A stretch of 64,000 nt of DNA from Sipunculus nudus. Taxonomy: Eukaryota; Annelida; Sipuncula; Golfingiida; Sipunculidae. The notes beneath the pieces were generated by a model. It was not told where the DNA came from, did not search any database, and saw only the letters and a program-made list of their open reading frames with translations. Of this stretch, positions 12,009 through 24,975 are shown piece after piece. The position numbers and the translations under genes were made by a program. Position 1 is the stretch's first letter; each line of letters begins with the position of its first letter. The stretch lies in the NCBI GenBank assembly GCA_026874595.1, contig CM049308.1:38777027-38841026 (forward strand), read 5' to 3'.

Positions 12009-12404
12009 CTAATGCACAAACAGTAATTTTGGCAAGCATGTGAATGTAATTTATCAAGCTTGATCACCCCATGTCACCCGGGTATTTATTTGTATTTCGT
12101 CCGTTAACATTAAGCTCTGCTGGATCAGTAGGGTGCATCATATATATTGTGCCGGAGGAGCCGATGTGTCTTTTCTGTATACGGCTTCAGTTTAAATCAG
12201 CAGTGTGCATTGACGATGCAGTGTTCTTCTAGGACGGTGCAGTTTCATGCACACAGCATTGTACTGTTTTTGTAGTATTCTTAATGCCAGCTGGTGTTAT
12301 TCTTGGACCAGATCATGTGATACCTGTTCTTATTCTTTTCTCCTGTTTTTTGGCAAATTGTACATGTTATTAATATGGCCTAACGACTGGCATCTTCATT
12401 GTTG

Positions 12405-12410
12405 AATAAA
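12405..12410 (+). terminator. Candidate polyadenylation signal for ACBD3
   Basis: AATAAA in ttgttgaataaagcttg, followed within 20-30 bases by tg-rich sequence. A second AATAAA is at 12860-12865. A 3.7 kb 3' UTR is long but possible. The choice is tentative. Confidence 0.3.
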
Positions 12411-12451
12411 GCTTGTCCTGCCAAACGTGAAGCAGTTTTATGTTATATTTT

Positions 12452-12485
12452 TAGCTCAGGGGACTGAGCTCAAGTCATTTGAGCA
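12452..12485 (+). repeat. Degenerate pearl-like head
   Basis: tagctcaggggactgag, then caagtcatttgagc, resembles the hairpin head at 5263, but no core follows. The stretch 12486-13051 shows nothing else recognisable. Confidence 0.4.
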
Positions 12486-13051
12486 TTATTGATGGTTCTC
12501 CGACCGAATCAGAAATTAAGTTTACAGTTAGATGTTCTTAAGTTCTCATACCAGACCTGGGTTACTGCGACTTGCCAATGAACTGCCTCCCCCTCCCCCC
12601 ATCTCCCTTGACATAATGCATATAAAAAATTAATTTAATGATTTTCTGTATGTTTAATCCATATTTTATTCAAGACCAGCTACATTTGGTTGGGACTTGT
12701 GTATTACAAGAGGGTATCAATAATGAATGTGCTTATGTGTCCACAAGACGATGAACTTTTAACATTTGGATGTGAGGAATTGCATGCCAAAAGTATCCCG
12801 ACTGAAGAAGAGTTCGTAACTTTTTGTTAACGTATGACAATTATTAATTTCAGTATTTTAATAAAGTTGAAAAATTTCTTAACAATTAGCATTTTGAAAT
12901 TGTTTATCCTTGGTCAAACTGAGTGTCTACCTGATTTCAATTGTATTATTAAGCTCTGCATATAAACAGCTGTAACTGTAAACCATTTCAAATTAAACTG
13001 CCACTCAGACCTGCAACAGGTCGAGGGATAGTTTAGTTAACCGTTAGTTTC

Positions 13052-13338
13052 TAGCTCAGCTGACTGTAAGTTATCTGAGCTATATCGATCACTCTCTGTC
13101 GTCCGCCCGGCCGTCTGTCCGTCCAGCCGTCTGTCCGTTAACATGGCACAAATTGTAACCACTGGACCTGGAATCTTCTCACTTTACATCCAGAGAGGTC
13201 CATAAAAAATCTCCTTGGAAACCTGGAATTATGTCTCTGTTACCCATATTCTACAAGCTATGGGGCTCCGAAGTACCCCCTAGAATAATGAAAAAATGGA
13301 TACAAAAGCTCAAAAATCTGGGTCACTTGCTCTTTTTT
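13052..13338 (+). mobile_element. Pearl-like element E, internally deleted
   Basis: The head tagctcagctgactgtaag, then ttatctgagctatatcgatc, is followed by a ccgtctgtccgt microrepeat and a single 340-type core unit (cacaaattgtaaccactgg through tatggggctccgaagtac). It ends in a clipped tail, gggtcacttg. The next element starts immediately after. Confidence 0.65.
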
Positions 13339-14519
13339 ATGCCCCCGCCACAAAGTGGCCGGGGCATATAGTTTTACCCATGTCCGTCATTCCGTCCTTC
13401 CGTCATTCCGAAATCAAACAGTTGTACGGACTTTTTTTCGCAATGCCTACAGATATTAGCCTGATTTTTGGTGTGTGGGCAGATATAGACCAGTTACAGA
13501 TCGAGTTCATGTTTCGTCCCGGTTGACCTACTTTTGACCGTTTTACGGCTCCTAAACTTAAAAAATTTCATGAAAAATAGAAATTTCATGACAAATACAC
13601 ATGTACGGACTTTTTTTCGCAATGCCTGCAGATATTAGCCTGATTTTTTGTGTGTGGGCAGATAATGACCAGTTACAGATCGAGTTCGCGTTTTGTCCCA
13701 GTTGACCTACTTTTGACTGTTTTACGGCTCCTAAACTTAGAAAATTTCATGAAAAATAGAAATTTTCATCACAAATGTACACATTTACGGACTTTTTTTC
13801 GCAATGCCTGCAGATATTGGCCTGATTTTTTGTGTGTGGGCAGATAATGACCAGTTACAGATCGAGTTCGCGTTTCGTCCCGGTTGACCTACTTTTGAAC
13901 GTTTTACGCCTCTTTAACTTAGAAAATTTCATGAAAAATAGAAATATTCATGACAGATACACATGTACGGACTCTTTTTCGCAATGCCTGCAGATATTGG
14001 CCTGATTTTTGGTGTGTAGGCAGATATAGACCAGTTACAGATCGAGTTCGTGTTTCGTCCCGGTTGACCTACTTTTGACCGTTTTACGTCTCCTGAACAT
14101 AGAAAATTTCATGAAAAATATGAAATTTCATGACAAATACACATGTACAGACTTTTTTTCGCAATGCCTGCAGATATTGGCCTGATTTTTGGTGTGTGCA
14201 CATGGGCAGATATTGACCAGTGACAGATCGAGTTCGCGTTTCGTCCAAGTTGACCTACTTTTGATTGTTTTACGGCTCCTGAACATAGAAAATTTCATGA
14301 AAAATAGAAATTTTCATGACAAATACACTTGTACAGATATTGGCCTGATTTTTGGTGTGTAGGCAGATAATGATCAGTTACAGATCGAGTTCACGTTTTG
14401 TCCCAGTTGACCTACTTTTGACCATACGACACCTCCTGAACTTAAAAATTTTTCAAAATTTTACAAATGTTTCTAATTTGCCCCAGGCTGGGGCATTCGT
14501 GTCGTTCCGACACATCTAG
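13339..14519 (+). mobile_element. Helitron-like non-autonomous element F3 with 180 bp tandem core
   Basis: The 5' end is a hairpin, gcccccgccac-aaa-gtggccggggc. About 5.5 core units carry gtacggactttttttcgc at 13424, 13603, 13785, 13965, 14145 and (partial) 14331. A subterminal palindrome tgcccc-aggc-tggggca follows. The 3' end is a perfect GTGTCG-ttc-CGACAC hairpin, then at and CTAG, with host T next. A short hairpin just before a CTRR end and insertion before T are hallmarks of Helitrons. No Rep/helicase coding sequence is present. Confidence 0.82.
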
Positions 14520-16931
14520 TTTACGTTTATTAATGTTCAGTGATCATTTTATAATTCATGTATTGGCTTCTTCTGTGGGGTGCAATAAGTTTACTTTCTT
14601 TCTCCAGAGGGGCCCCGACTATCACTTAGGGGTAAGGACTACATGAGAATCCTCCATAATTGAGCACACAGATGCCTCCTGTAGTGATAAAATTTTGTAA
14701 ATAACTGGAACTGGCCATTGCAGCTATAGGGCAGCTTCGCATTGGGTGAACAGAGAAATAGTATAGGGGTAGCTTTCCTTTCGGGTACATAGGAACCTAC
14801 CTAGGTATACCTTAGAGTACATACCTATGTCAAGATACTTGCCACCCTCAAGCCGTTTTTTACCCCACCCCTTTTACACCTATCCACATATCGTTTAATA
14901 GGGTTTAACAACCCCATGTTCCGCTCCTGCACAAAGTTTCGTGGAAAGCAGTTGAGCAAATTTTGCTAATAGATAAGGTTGTAAAAATTATAACGCGGAA
15001 TGAAAGAATTCTACCACCCTCATTTGCATATGCGATCATGTGAGATGCACAATGCTTCCCAGAAGTCAATAGTGGAAAATTAGTAAATTCTATAACAAAA
15101 ACATTGCTGTACAGGACGCACAACTGTTTGCAAAAGCCGTCCTGAACTAATTGCATTGTTTGGTACGTGTAGGTCGAAGCACTGTAATGGTAGGATATAG
15201 TAATAAAACGTTTGTGTTTACATGAGTCTATACAATTTGGCATTTGCTCATGTGTGGTTCGTTCAAATAGTGGCACAGGAATCAAATGTTGTATGTTTTA
15301 TATTTTAAACCCTTCTATTCAATGAAGAAAAAAATAGCCGAAAGATCCAGCCGTTTTTGCTTTCAGGATGTTCACACAACGCCTTTAATTGTTCTTCGTA
15401 ATTATTAAGATTTTTTAAATGTAACATTGTTAATTATGATGATGGTAACATGTCGTTTAACATGATTTCGGGTGTGCTCAAACTCATTTTTTTACCGTCG
15501 CATTAATTTTTTTTTCTGTTTATAAAGGGAAATAAATTATATAATTGCTTCTTTAACAAGGCCACTGCACAGGTTGCATTGGAGACAATTATACAGTAAG
15601 TTGCTCAATTGCAATTAAAAAGCATAAAGGTGCTGAGGCATAATGTTAGTACCCTGGCTTTGAGAAAAATTGACGCAAATCGCATACTAAGAATGAAATG
15701 TCTCAGTAGCCCAAATGGTTAGGCATGCATAACTCCGTTCCATCAATGGCTGGCCACTGGAATGTTGTGATTATTCTCTTGAACCTAAATATTATCACAC
15801 GGATTGATATTAAAGTGAATAATGAACCAATGGCTAAATATGAGATGTAAAATTTATTCATGAAAGGGACCAGCCAATTATATTTAGAATATATAAAATC
15901 AATAATCAGTAGGCCTTTTATAAATTTAGGTCTTCGTACAAATAACTATACTCCGTTCCACGATCCATGGTCCACCCGTTTTTTGCGAGAGAATAAAAGT
16001 GAAGTTAGATATCAGAACAAATCTTACAAAATGGGGTTGAATAAACATTCGCCTAATTTTCCATCATAAATGTAAAACTGTACCTTGTAAGTGGTTTTCA
16101 CAATCGATTTTTTCCTAAAATGTGAGGACATGTCTACCAACTTTACGACTGCTTCTCCAAGTGGTGGTTATAAACAAGGGGTCAAGGACGTTGCCCTGGA
16201 TCATTAGTGGTAATGCGATGTCGGGGAAAAAGGGATGACTTTATCAGATACTGAAGCTATTCAATTTCTATAATAGTTTAGGTATTGCTTGTTTAATCTC
16301 CTTGATCACCCCTCTGTACTTGTTTTTTTTTGTAACTCTTTTTTGCTACTAATGTCAATTTCTTATAAACAAATATATTCAATGTGGAAACTAGTGTATT
16401 CTGTACTGATATCTTATCACCAGCCTGTGAAATTGGCACGGCATGGAACAGTAATAACGTCATAATAGACGTTACGCACAAAAGAGTCACCAATATTCAT
16501 ATCATCAAGGGCTGCCGACCTCTGTTAACACTGAGGCTTGTATTCTTCTCGCTCACACGCTTCACTGTTACGTGACACATTACTTCTTAACCATAATGTA
16601 TGATAAGCCGTTGTCACTTGTTATATTTAGGAACTGGCTCCTATAAAAAAAAATGAAAGCTGTGGACATGAATAATACTTGAAAATGTTTGGTGCATTCC
16701 CCATCATTTTGCTAAGCCACCTGACTATTAGGGATGCCTTGAAACACGGGTATTTATGAAACATGCTTACCAGGCCGTAAAATGAATAATATTTAAATTA
16801 TAAGCAGATATTGTACCAAAACTAAGGATTTTGCTCTTTCAGCAATTGATGCAAATTTTGTTTGTCAGGTTCGTCTTACCTGGAGATAATCGCGAAAAAT
16901 CAGGTGGACAGGGGTATAGAAACACACCATC

Positions 16932-16932
<1 letters not shown>
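14520..16932. other. No gene recognised
   Basis: AT-rich sequence. The longest open frame (14905-15285, minus, 126 codons) has no domain I recognise and no splice context that supports it. Confidence 0.5.

Positions 16933-16983
<51 letters not shown>
16933..16983. repeat. (AT)n microsatellite
   Basis: About 25 TA dinucleotides. Confidence 0.96.
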
Positions 16984-16986
<3 letters not shown>

Positions 16987-17199
16987 GGTTTGGCCATTCA
17001 CGGACTAGCAGGGGTATCATAGGACATGAAGGCCCATGTATGGACTAAGTATAGGTATGATTTTGGTCTCATCCTATGTCCACCTGTGTTTTTAGATAAT
17101 TAACTTAATTAGATAAAGTTGATATTTTCCAGTAATCCCATAGAAATATGCATATGAATTTTTCGGGCTTATATGACAATCAAGCATTGAAAAAAAATC

Positions 17200-17420
17200 T
17201 CCAGTTTATGTTCACAACCTTTTGGACTCTTTTATTTGGTCTGACATATCAGATGTGTCCCTGTATGAGTAACCATCTTTGTTTTGTTGGTTGTAATTTT
17301 TAGTGTTGATTTACATGACGAACAGCAGCTCTCCGCTGAGGAAGTTTTTGCCTGTGACTAATGATCGTGACCGACACACGTGGGACTGATATAATGTGAA
17401 AAAAGGTAGACTTAAACCTC
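17200..17420 (+). repeat. Dispersed repeat R, copy 1
   Basis: Shares ggtctgacatatcagatgtg, tccct, catctttgtttt, gttgaggctgtttttgcc-like and atgatcttgacc-like segments in the same order with 31520-31690 and 43345-43545. It is an unnamed short dispersed repeat. From about 17421 to 18299 I see nothing further. Confidence 0.6.
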
Positions 17421-18299
17421 ATTTTTTAAGTAATCATGTTTATTAAATAATGTGTTAGGGAGGCGTTTGTTTCACTTGTTAAAAATAAGCCTCATTGCTC
17501 GTCTACCCTTCAATATCATTTCTTCCTAAAGTGTAATTATTATATATTTTCTTTGCAAAAACTGATGCACGAGTCTATTGAACGGACCAAAGTTATTTAT
17601 GAGAAATGTGTCTTATTAACTTTCATGCAGATTAAGTTTTGCAGACGACTCCAGCAGCAAGCTTATAAAACAAATATTTCCAATTAACAATGTTAGCCCT
17701 GATGAGTCGGAACAGATAAAAGTTTAGGTAACCCTTATTGTATCCACGTCCCTTTCCTCATCATATTATTCCTTTTGGTGGCATTTTTTACCATTCTGCT
17801 GTAAGAGATATCCAAGCAGGTTCCGGCAACCAGTCATTTCATATTGATACACAAGCTTCCTTTTTGGTATCAAATCAACAGATGAGATCTAAATGAAAAC
17901 TTTAGTATCCGTGGAAAATGATCAGCCCAATAGGGAGCGCTGGGGACCTTGATGAACTGGAACTAAATGACAATATTAAATGGTTCAAATCGTATGAATT
18001 GATGACCCAGTTTGAATACATGTGGCCCTGCTTGCGTTCCGGTTGGAAAGTATTCAACCCACGGCCACTAGGGGGCGTTTGGGCCTACATTAGAATATAG
18101 AACAGATAAATGGTAAAAATGACCAAATCTTTAAAATTGGGGTACAAGCTGTAACCTTGTTGTTCATGTATTATTTCTGAAGGCCTCCTATTCAATAAAA
18201 ATCTATTACTAAAAATACCATGATTGCTGCAATTGTTGTTTCAAGAAGGCTCAAATGACACCCTTACTTGTTCTTATAATAATCAGAGTTGGGTTCATA

Positions 18300-18490
18300 A
18301 ATGGTCTGATGCATTCAATGCAAATGCTAATACTTTATAAGTGCGAATGCTTTATTAGTCATTGCATTTGAATGCAAATGCAAATGTTCCAGATATTTCA
18401 AATGCGAATGCGATATCATTCATTTAAATAGTTGATAAATGAAAATGCATAATTTCAAGAGCATTTAAAAGCATATATTTTAGTTGAAGC
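18300..18490. repeat. Degenerate aatgcaaatg-type low-complexity repeat
   Basis: Recurrent atgcaaat, atgcgaatg and their complements (gcatttgaatgc). Part of it matches the octamer sequence ATGCAAAT. Confidence 0.55.
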
Positions 18491-18766
18491 ATACAAGAAA
18501 TGCATATGACAACATTTTATGATCCTTTTTTTAATTGAAAACGAACAAAAAGTTTTGACAAATTTAAAATTTATTTATAAGTGATTAATGTGTTAACTAT
18601 AGTTTAATCGATTACATCGGTGATTGGTCGTTATCTTTCATAATCGATGACAAACTATTATCGTTACATATGTGCACTAAACTGAACTTTGAGCAAAAGA
18701 CAAGTGATAACAACAGAAAAAAAATATTTATCTGGAGATAACATCTCGAGATCTCGACATAGAATT

Positions 18767-18932
18767 TCGCAAAAAAAAATTTTTGGAATCAAAACAAAAT
18801 TTTAGGAAGCAAAATAAAAAAAAATTTTTTTCGGAAGCAAAAAAAAAAATTTACAAAGTAAAAAAAAAATTTTACAAAGCAAAAAAAAATTTATGAAGCA
18901 AAAAAAAATTTTAGGAAGCAAATACAAAAACC
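18767..18932. repeat. A-tract/T-tract array, period about 20 bp
   Basis: Seven units of the form ggaagcaaaaaaaaatttta. The A-to-T junctions fall near 18780, 18800, 18825, 18850, 18870, 18890 and 18909. Confidence 0.8.
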
Positions 18933-19277
18933 TTCACTTCTTTAATATGTAATATATATGAGTTAGCCAGTATTACAAAGATTCTATAAATAAGGCAGGT
19001 GAATGGCGACCTTAAGACCAAAGCAGAGCATTTTGCTGAAGAAAAATCATGATGAGAGATGATCGAAATATTTAAACCGTTTTTTATGAATATAAAACAT
19101 TTATGAAGATAGGTTGACTAAAGGTAATCTGAGCTATAGTTAAAGCTATATAGTGGATCAAGACAGGTTTTATGGGCTTTTGTTTTGTGTCTATGTACGG
19201 CAAAAATCAGACGCGTTTGGCACGGAAAGCTTTGCATCAAGACAAGTAACTTAGAAAGAAGTCACTGTTACCATATA

Positions 19278-20317
19278 CAGTAGAGCGCCGTTATTCTGAA
19301 TGCCAACTTTCCGAAAATTTGTTTTACGAAATTTAAAACTCGAGAACCGAAAATTTGGTCGTATTTCTGAAATATTTTTCATCATATTTTTTCATTTGTT
19401 ATCAACTTTCTCGTTTGTACTCAAGCAAGCATAGTTCGTCGGCTTTGACTAGGATGTCAAACCAAATAACTGAGCAGTTTACTCGCATGGACATTGGTGA
19501 GGTACCATTCATACATCGCTTCTGCTCGAACAGGTCTATAGTGCAAGGCCAAAGCATGCGTGTCGCGCCATACAAATGAGCAATTCATTATAAAGAGCAA
19601 TGGTGTCATCTACTCGCTGTTATTCAGCTCATTCATCATTTCACTTTTACTGTCAAGAAGAGCACTACTCAAACACGATCGTCTTGCTGTCAATTATCAG
19701 AGATGTGGCGTCAAAGAAGAGAAAACCGATCATGTAATGCTTTGATAACAAGCTGACAATCCTTGAGCGGCCCGACCGTGGTGACAAGTCTTTCATCATC
19801 CAGATGTTAAAAAAAGAAAAATAGAGAGAACAGTTCTCATCAAACGAAGTCAGGAAGTTAAATATGCGACGTCGGCTAGGGTATAGTAAGTTTAAATCTA
19901 CGTTAAATCTGGGAATTATTTATTATCCATTTTAATTTGTAGGCTCGTTCAACGGTAATGCGTGTGCCGCTTTTGTACCCCTGTGGGCAGTTAGAGAAAC
20001 TGACCAAGCTTCACCAATGTCGATGTCATTTGACCTTTTCCTCCGGGTGAATTTGTTGAAAAAAGTGCACGCACGTACGTATCCTAAAAACAGGTTAGAC
20101 TGATCTTTACTGATCAAGCTCTGCAATAAAACCAATATTTTATATGTCAATTACAAAGGTCGAAATGCATTACAGTGTTCTCTCAGTAAAATGGCGTTAA
20201 AATAATTATTCACTGTCGTACGAACTTGCCGCTTGACCCCTGGCCGGTTTTCCGAAAATTCATTTGACCGAAAGAAAAGCTTGTCCCCCGACGCTTTCGG
20301 AAAAAAGCGCTCTACTA
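19278..20317. mobile_element. Pogo/Tigger-like DNA transposon, non-autonomous or decayed
   Basis: The left end is cagtagagcgccgttattct. The right end read inward on the other strand is tagtagagcgc followed by ttttttccgaaagc. Both are flanked by TA. Inner ends share ttttcggaaa-type motifs. The start (cagta...attctgaa) recalls pogo/Tigger terminal repeats. Short open frames inside (19355-19579, 19560-19745) may be transposase relics, but I cannot identify a DDE domain. Confidence 0.55.
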
Positions 20318-21019
20318 TAAATATTGTCTAAATATAGAAGGGGCATGTTTTACCACTTCATAATCAAATTGTCAAATTGCATACACAGTAGACCATATAT
20401 GTTCGAATCTGCATACAGATAGGTTACTGCTTCTTTGTTCATCTGGTTAAAATCTGAACATATTGGTGATTATTCAGCCAATCAACTAAACGTCATGACA
20501 TTTACATAACCTCTTCCTGGGTATGGAACATTTTATACGTACTTGATGCATGATGCTTGTTGACTTGCTGGGTGGATTTATTTCCTTGTCTCTTAACAGG
20601 ATTAACCTAATCTGAAATTATTTTTCACTTCTGTTCGGCGAAAAAGTTTACAATATATTTTAGAAAAGTTCTTTTTTTGCTCTGAGCTTTCCGTACGTCT
20701 AGTCGCTCTCTTTTTGTCGCGAGTGGTCCGCCTGTAAAATTCATATTAATTAAATTTGAATCATAGTTTAGCTGTACACATTTAAGTGCGACTGTTAGTG
20801 CTCGCTTCAAGGGATGCATCTGGTTCCAGATGCTACTAATATATAGAGGCAATAATGTTATTTCCTCTGTTATTATTCCTCTTTTACGTTGTGGGATATC
20901 TGCTCAATTGTATATGCGTTCTAACAAGATTTGTAAGACGTCTTATTTAACCAGTTTAAAATAAAAGCTTATCAATGATTGGCGTAATGTTTTGAGCTTA
21001 TTCGGTCAGGTAACAGGAA
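20318..21019. other. No feature recognised
   Basis: AT-rich non-repetitive sequence without a convincing gene. Confidence 0.5.
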
Positions 21020-21310
21020 TTAGGCCAAAAAATAAAAAAGTATGGTTCTCAGGCACTTATTCAGAAATCAATGCGGGCGGGCGGTATTTTTTTTTTTTTA
21101 CCCTTTTTGTTTGTTTCGATAAAAATGTTTATGATCAGGTAAAAGCATGAAAATAACAGTTTTTTCTGCTAAACAGGTAAAATCATTACAAAACAAAAGA
21201 AATCGTATCAAAATTGTATCATTTTATCTTCTTGTAGGATTAAAACCAAAATAAATATGTTTGATGCGGGGGGTTAAAATTGATTTTTTATTTTTTTTTT
21301 TTTGGCCTAA
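21020..21310. mobile_element. MITE family M1, copy 1
   Basis: 291 bp element with terminal inverted repeats ttaggccaaaaaa / ttttttggcctaa. It contains tatggttctcaggcac and gcgggcgggcgg, which recur in copies at 26478-26805 and 48697-48936. Confidence 0.7.
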
Positions 21311-21541
21311 GCAACCCGCAATTCGCTGTTGTCTTTACGTGCTCTTGAGACTGTGTTGCATATTCCAGAATGACAAGGTCCTATTCAAAAATAGTAAATG
21401 AAATGTTTCATACAGACGACAAAGGCAGTAAAAGAGGCGTCCAGTGGTATCAGCGACGGCGACAGGGGCAAACTTTGACCATCTCGGCCCTTCACCATAA
21501 GATTACGCGGGTCCCAACGGACGCTTGAAATTAAAAAAAAA

Positions 21542-21544
<3 letters not shown>

Positions 21545-21590
<46 letters not shown>
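21545..21590. repeat. (AT)n tract, left flank of the solo LTR
   Basis: AT dinucleotides with one ttt interruption, directly abutting tgttac of the LTR. Confidence 0.9.
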
Positions 21591-22393
21591 TGTTACTGGT
21601 GCTCTTTTTATTATGTGACTCGGGCGTAACGCCTGTTGTGGCGCTAGTGTCTGGCCGCGTATTACATTCTATGTTTAATACGTACTGGTTGAACTCTCGT
21701 TGTAATGTGAGCCTTGAGCTTTAACGCCTGGTCGTGGGTCACGTGATGGGCCTTGTGTGTAGAGATACACGGCGCTGTTTTTCTAGAGAATTCCCGAAGC
21801 GCGTATTTACTGTGATTGTGCAAGATCTTAAAGACTGTTTGAGAAGTTAAAAGTTCTCGGCTTGAGGTGTGAAGGTATATAAAGGGGCTGTTAGAACCAG
21901 AGAGCAGAGAAAATTCCAGCGGACGCAGAAGCGTGTGTCAGATTCTAGGACCTTATCCGACGAATGCGGCAATTATACATTTTCAAAGACTTTCTCCTGG
22001 ATTTTATGCATTTGGAATTCAATTTACTTTATGGGTTGTTGCAAGAACTTTCCACTTGACTGTCATTCACCGGGAGTTTACATTTAAAGGACTTATCGTT
22101 GTGATGATGTTGATGTCCAGGTACTGTACACATACATTATTTTCTCTGTGATTGTATTGACTTGTTGCTATACCGCTGTTTTACTGTATAATTGTATTGC
22201 TTTAGTGTATTGTATTGTTAGGGCTGTTTTAAGGATAAATTATAGTTGTTTATTAACAAAAAAACACTGACTTCTTTATTCATTCCCCTAGACATTTCCC
22301 GCTGCCTAGTGTTACAGAATCTGAATTTTTTTATCTCCATTACAGAATTTGTGTTCATCACGCATACGTGATCTGTTTATAATAGGTTCCGTT

Positions 22394-22396
<3 letters not shown>
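21591..22396 (+). mobile_element. Solo LTR of the same family as the 49.6 kb element
   Basis: 806 bp starting TGTTAC and ending GTTACA, with (AT)n on both sides. It shares long stretches with the LTR at 49629-50499, including cctagtgttacagaatctg, cacgcatacgtgatctgtt and taggttccgttaca. A TATATAAA box at 21876-21883 and AT-rich 3' part are retained. No internal region is present, so it is an LTR-LTR recombination product. Confidence 0.88.

Positions 22397-22463
<67 letters not shown>
22397..22463. repeat. (AT)n microsatellite, right flank of the solo LTR
   Basis: About 33 AT dinucleotides with one ac interruption. Confidence 0.95.
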
Positions 22464-23421
22464 AGACACAGGGTAATCGTATTCAGTATTCGTATTTGAA
22501 TGCATTCGAATACTCAATTTTAGGTATTCCTATTCGTATTCAAATATTGTTACAAAATGTCAAATGTATTCGTGTTCAGTGAATACATTATGGTTACTTT
22601 ATATTGCAATTTGATCCAAAATTATAACATTACTTTGGTACTTTAATACATTAATAAACATCTATAACAATATTCAACCTCCTCTTTCATTTTTTTTATA
22701 TGAGAACGTTTATTAAAAAAGATACCATAACTATGCATATGTTTGTAATCTTGATTTCTGAGGTATATAAAAAAATCGAAGAAACTGTAGTTGCAGCCAT
22801 GTAATCCAGTCGTTAGTTCACACTTCACTCACCATGTAACTCCATATTGCCTTTAGAGAGATAAGAAATTACTTGAGCCAATTTGTGCCCAGGTAAAACT
22901 ACTTAAAACATCTAACTGTACTATTTATCTGGCTAACCTTTTGCTTTGCAATATCATCACCTCTAATGAATTATACATCCAGGACTAGGGCCAACTCTAT
23001 TGAAAAGGAATCATTAGAATTTCAATTTCAAATTACCTATTTTTACATAGTTAAGATGAAAATTCAAATACTCTTGAAAATTAATTAAATACTTTTCAAT
23101 AACTTTATACATTGTTCGTGAAAGATATATTTTATACTTTAAAAGTTTGGTTATAAAAAAAACAAAGCATAAAATGCGAACTAGAGAGTGCCATCTGGTG
23201 TTAATGTATAATTGAATGATAACATTACTATTGAAACTCTATGATTGCTCGTGGCGCTTATAGTATCAGGAGTTGACAAATTAGTGTTTTGGGAGGTACA
23301 GCTTATACTGAAAACTTATGCATGTATACAAATCATGTATAAAGTTTGAGATCTCTTTAAAGTATTCGTATTCGTATTCAATACATTTATAAAGTATTTG
23401 CTCCATGTCTAACACACACAC

Positions 23422-23422
<1 letters not shown>

Positions 23423-23479
<57 letters not shown>
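23423..23479. repeat. (AT)n microsatellite at the block junction (empty insertion site)
   Basis: Occupies the position that in copy 2 is interrupted by the LTR retrotransposon. Confidence 0.95.
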
Positions 23480-23483
<4 letters not shown>

Positions 23484-24879
23484 CGTGTGCGTGTATGCGC
23501 GCGTGTTAACGATTTCATTTTCAGCCGAGGTGAACGAGCCTGCTTGAGGGACTTATTTGAAACCAAAATATAGTTCAATTTAATGCGACCTGTTTGATTT
23601 ATTTATTTTTTATTTTTTTATTTCGTTAATTTGATGAAATACAAATGTTGAACCGACGGCCTGGTCACATGACCATCGGCTCAAGTCCTTACCGGTTATT
23701 CGGTGTTGACAATTTTGACTATTGGCTTATAAATAGGCCCCGAACAGTCCAGTTCTGGACCTCATCGGAAGTAGTTCGTCGTTTTCAGTAACTTTGGTCT
23801 AGATGTTCAGTACGCAGGTGGGCAGGATTCTGTTGGTGATCGTTACAAGAGATGACCGTTTTACTCCTGGAGAACTTGAGCCACAGTGATTGATTGTTTG
23901 GACTATGATCCAATGATAGGAAACGTTAGCTGTACCAAAGGAAGCTTAGTAAATAAAAAACTCAGGCGAAGGCGCTGAGCGATCTGAAGAAGAAGCATAT
24001 CCGAAGACGAAAGTTATATCGTCGGTAGAAATACAATCGTCTTAACGTGGGCGGAACAGAATCGACGCAAATAAACAGTCAAAAAAGGGCCAAATCGAGC
24101 CGAGCCGAGTTAAAGTAGGCGACATTGGCAGCGTATTGGTATGAGGCGTGAGGAACCAGCCGTAGAACATCTGAATGATAAAAACAATAATTTATTGAGT
24201 GTGACACATAGAGGAAGCAAGGGGGAAACTTGCACTTAGATCTGCCAAACGATCTTGGAAAAAAATGTATCGTCTTTAGAAAATCAGTCCATCATATTCG
24301 ATTATTAAAGTATCGGTCGCAGATATGATCGGATACACGGCCAGTGTTATTGAAAGGGGATTCTTTAAGACGCGGCTCGGTTTCGCTGGAAATGTCAGCA
24401 GTACTAACCCCAGAGTCGTAGCCGTACTGCTAGTAAATATTCCTAATCCAATGCGGGATTCCCCTCAGAACTACTTTATAGTCGTTCTATCAGAAGCTTG
24501 ATTAAGATTTGTCGGGGCAAAAAAAGCATCGAATAGAAAGTAAAACCCACAAAGTAGTACTGTTAGACTAGAAAGATAAGCTCAGCGTTTTATGCACGAC
24601 CGCAAAGCGTTAATGGAATGGAAAGGTTACAAAAACGGTGGGGGTTTATAGTCTGATTTCTCTGAAGATGTCAGTCCTCTTTACACTTTACACTTTGCCT
24701 TCCTTGCCGTAAGGACCTGTTCATTCTTGTAGCTTTCATGGCTCCCGGGAGAGCATACCACCCAAAAAGAAATAACAGGCGCTTGAAGGTTTTCATTCCT
24801 TCTACATTTGCCTGCCGCCCACTACCAGAACCCATTGACTCCTGGGTAGAGAGAGAGTGTAGCCTTGTGGCTACGAGTC

Positions 24880-24975
24880 TTAACGCAGACGGCGGTCAGA
24901 TTGGGAAGAGAACCCTCGGCCTTGCCGTCCAGTGTCCAGCGCCCAAACGATTACGCCACCACACTCCATCTTAGA
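24880..24975 (-). mobile_element. Decayed tRNA-derived SINE-like segment, copy 1
   Basis: On the minus strand tggtggcgtaatcg matches the A-box region of the copy at 60311-60386. The B-box is eroded (gagggttctcttccc). Confidence 0.4.

Noticed and set aside
14905-15285. 126-codon open frame, minus strand
   Set aside because: Composition and lack of motifs or splice context suggest chance; no homologue recognised.
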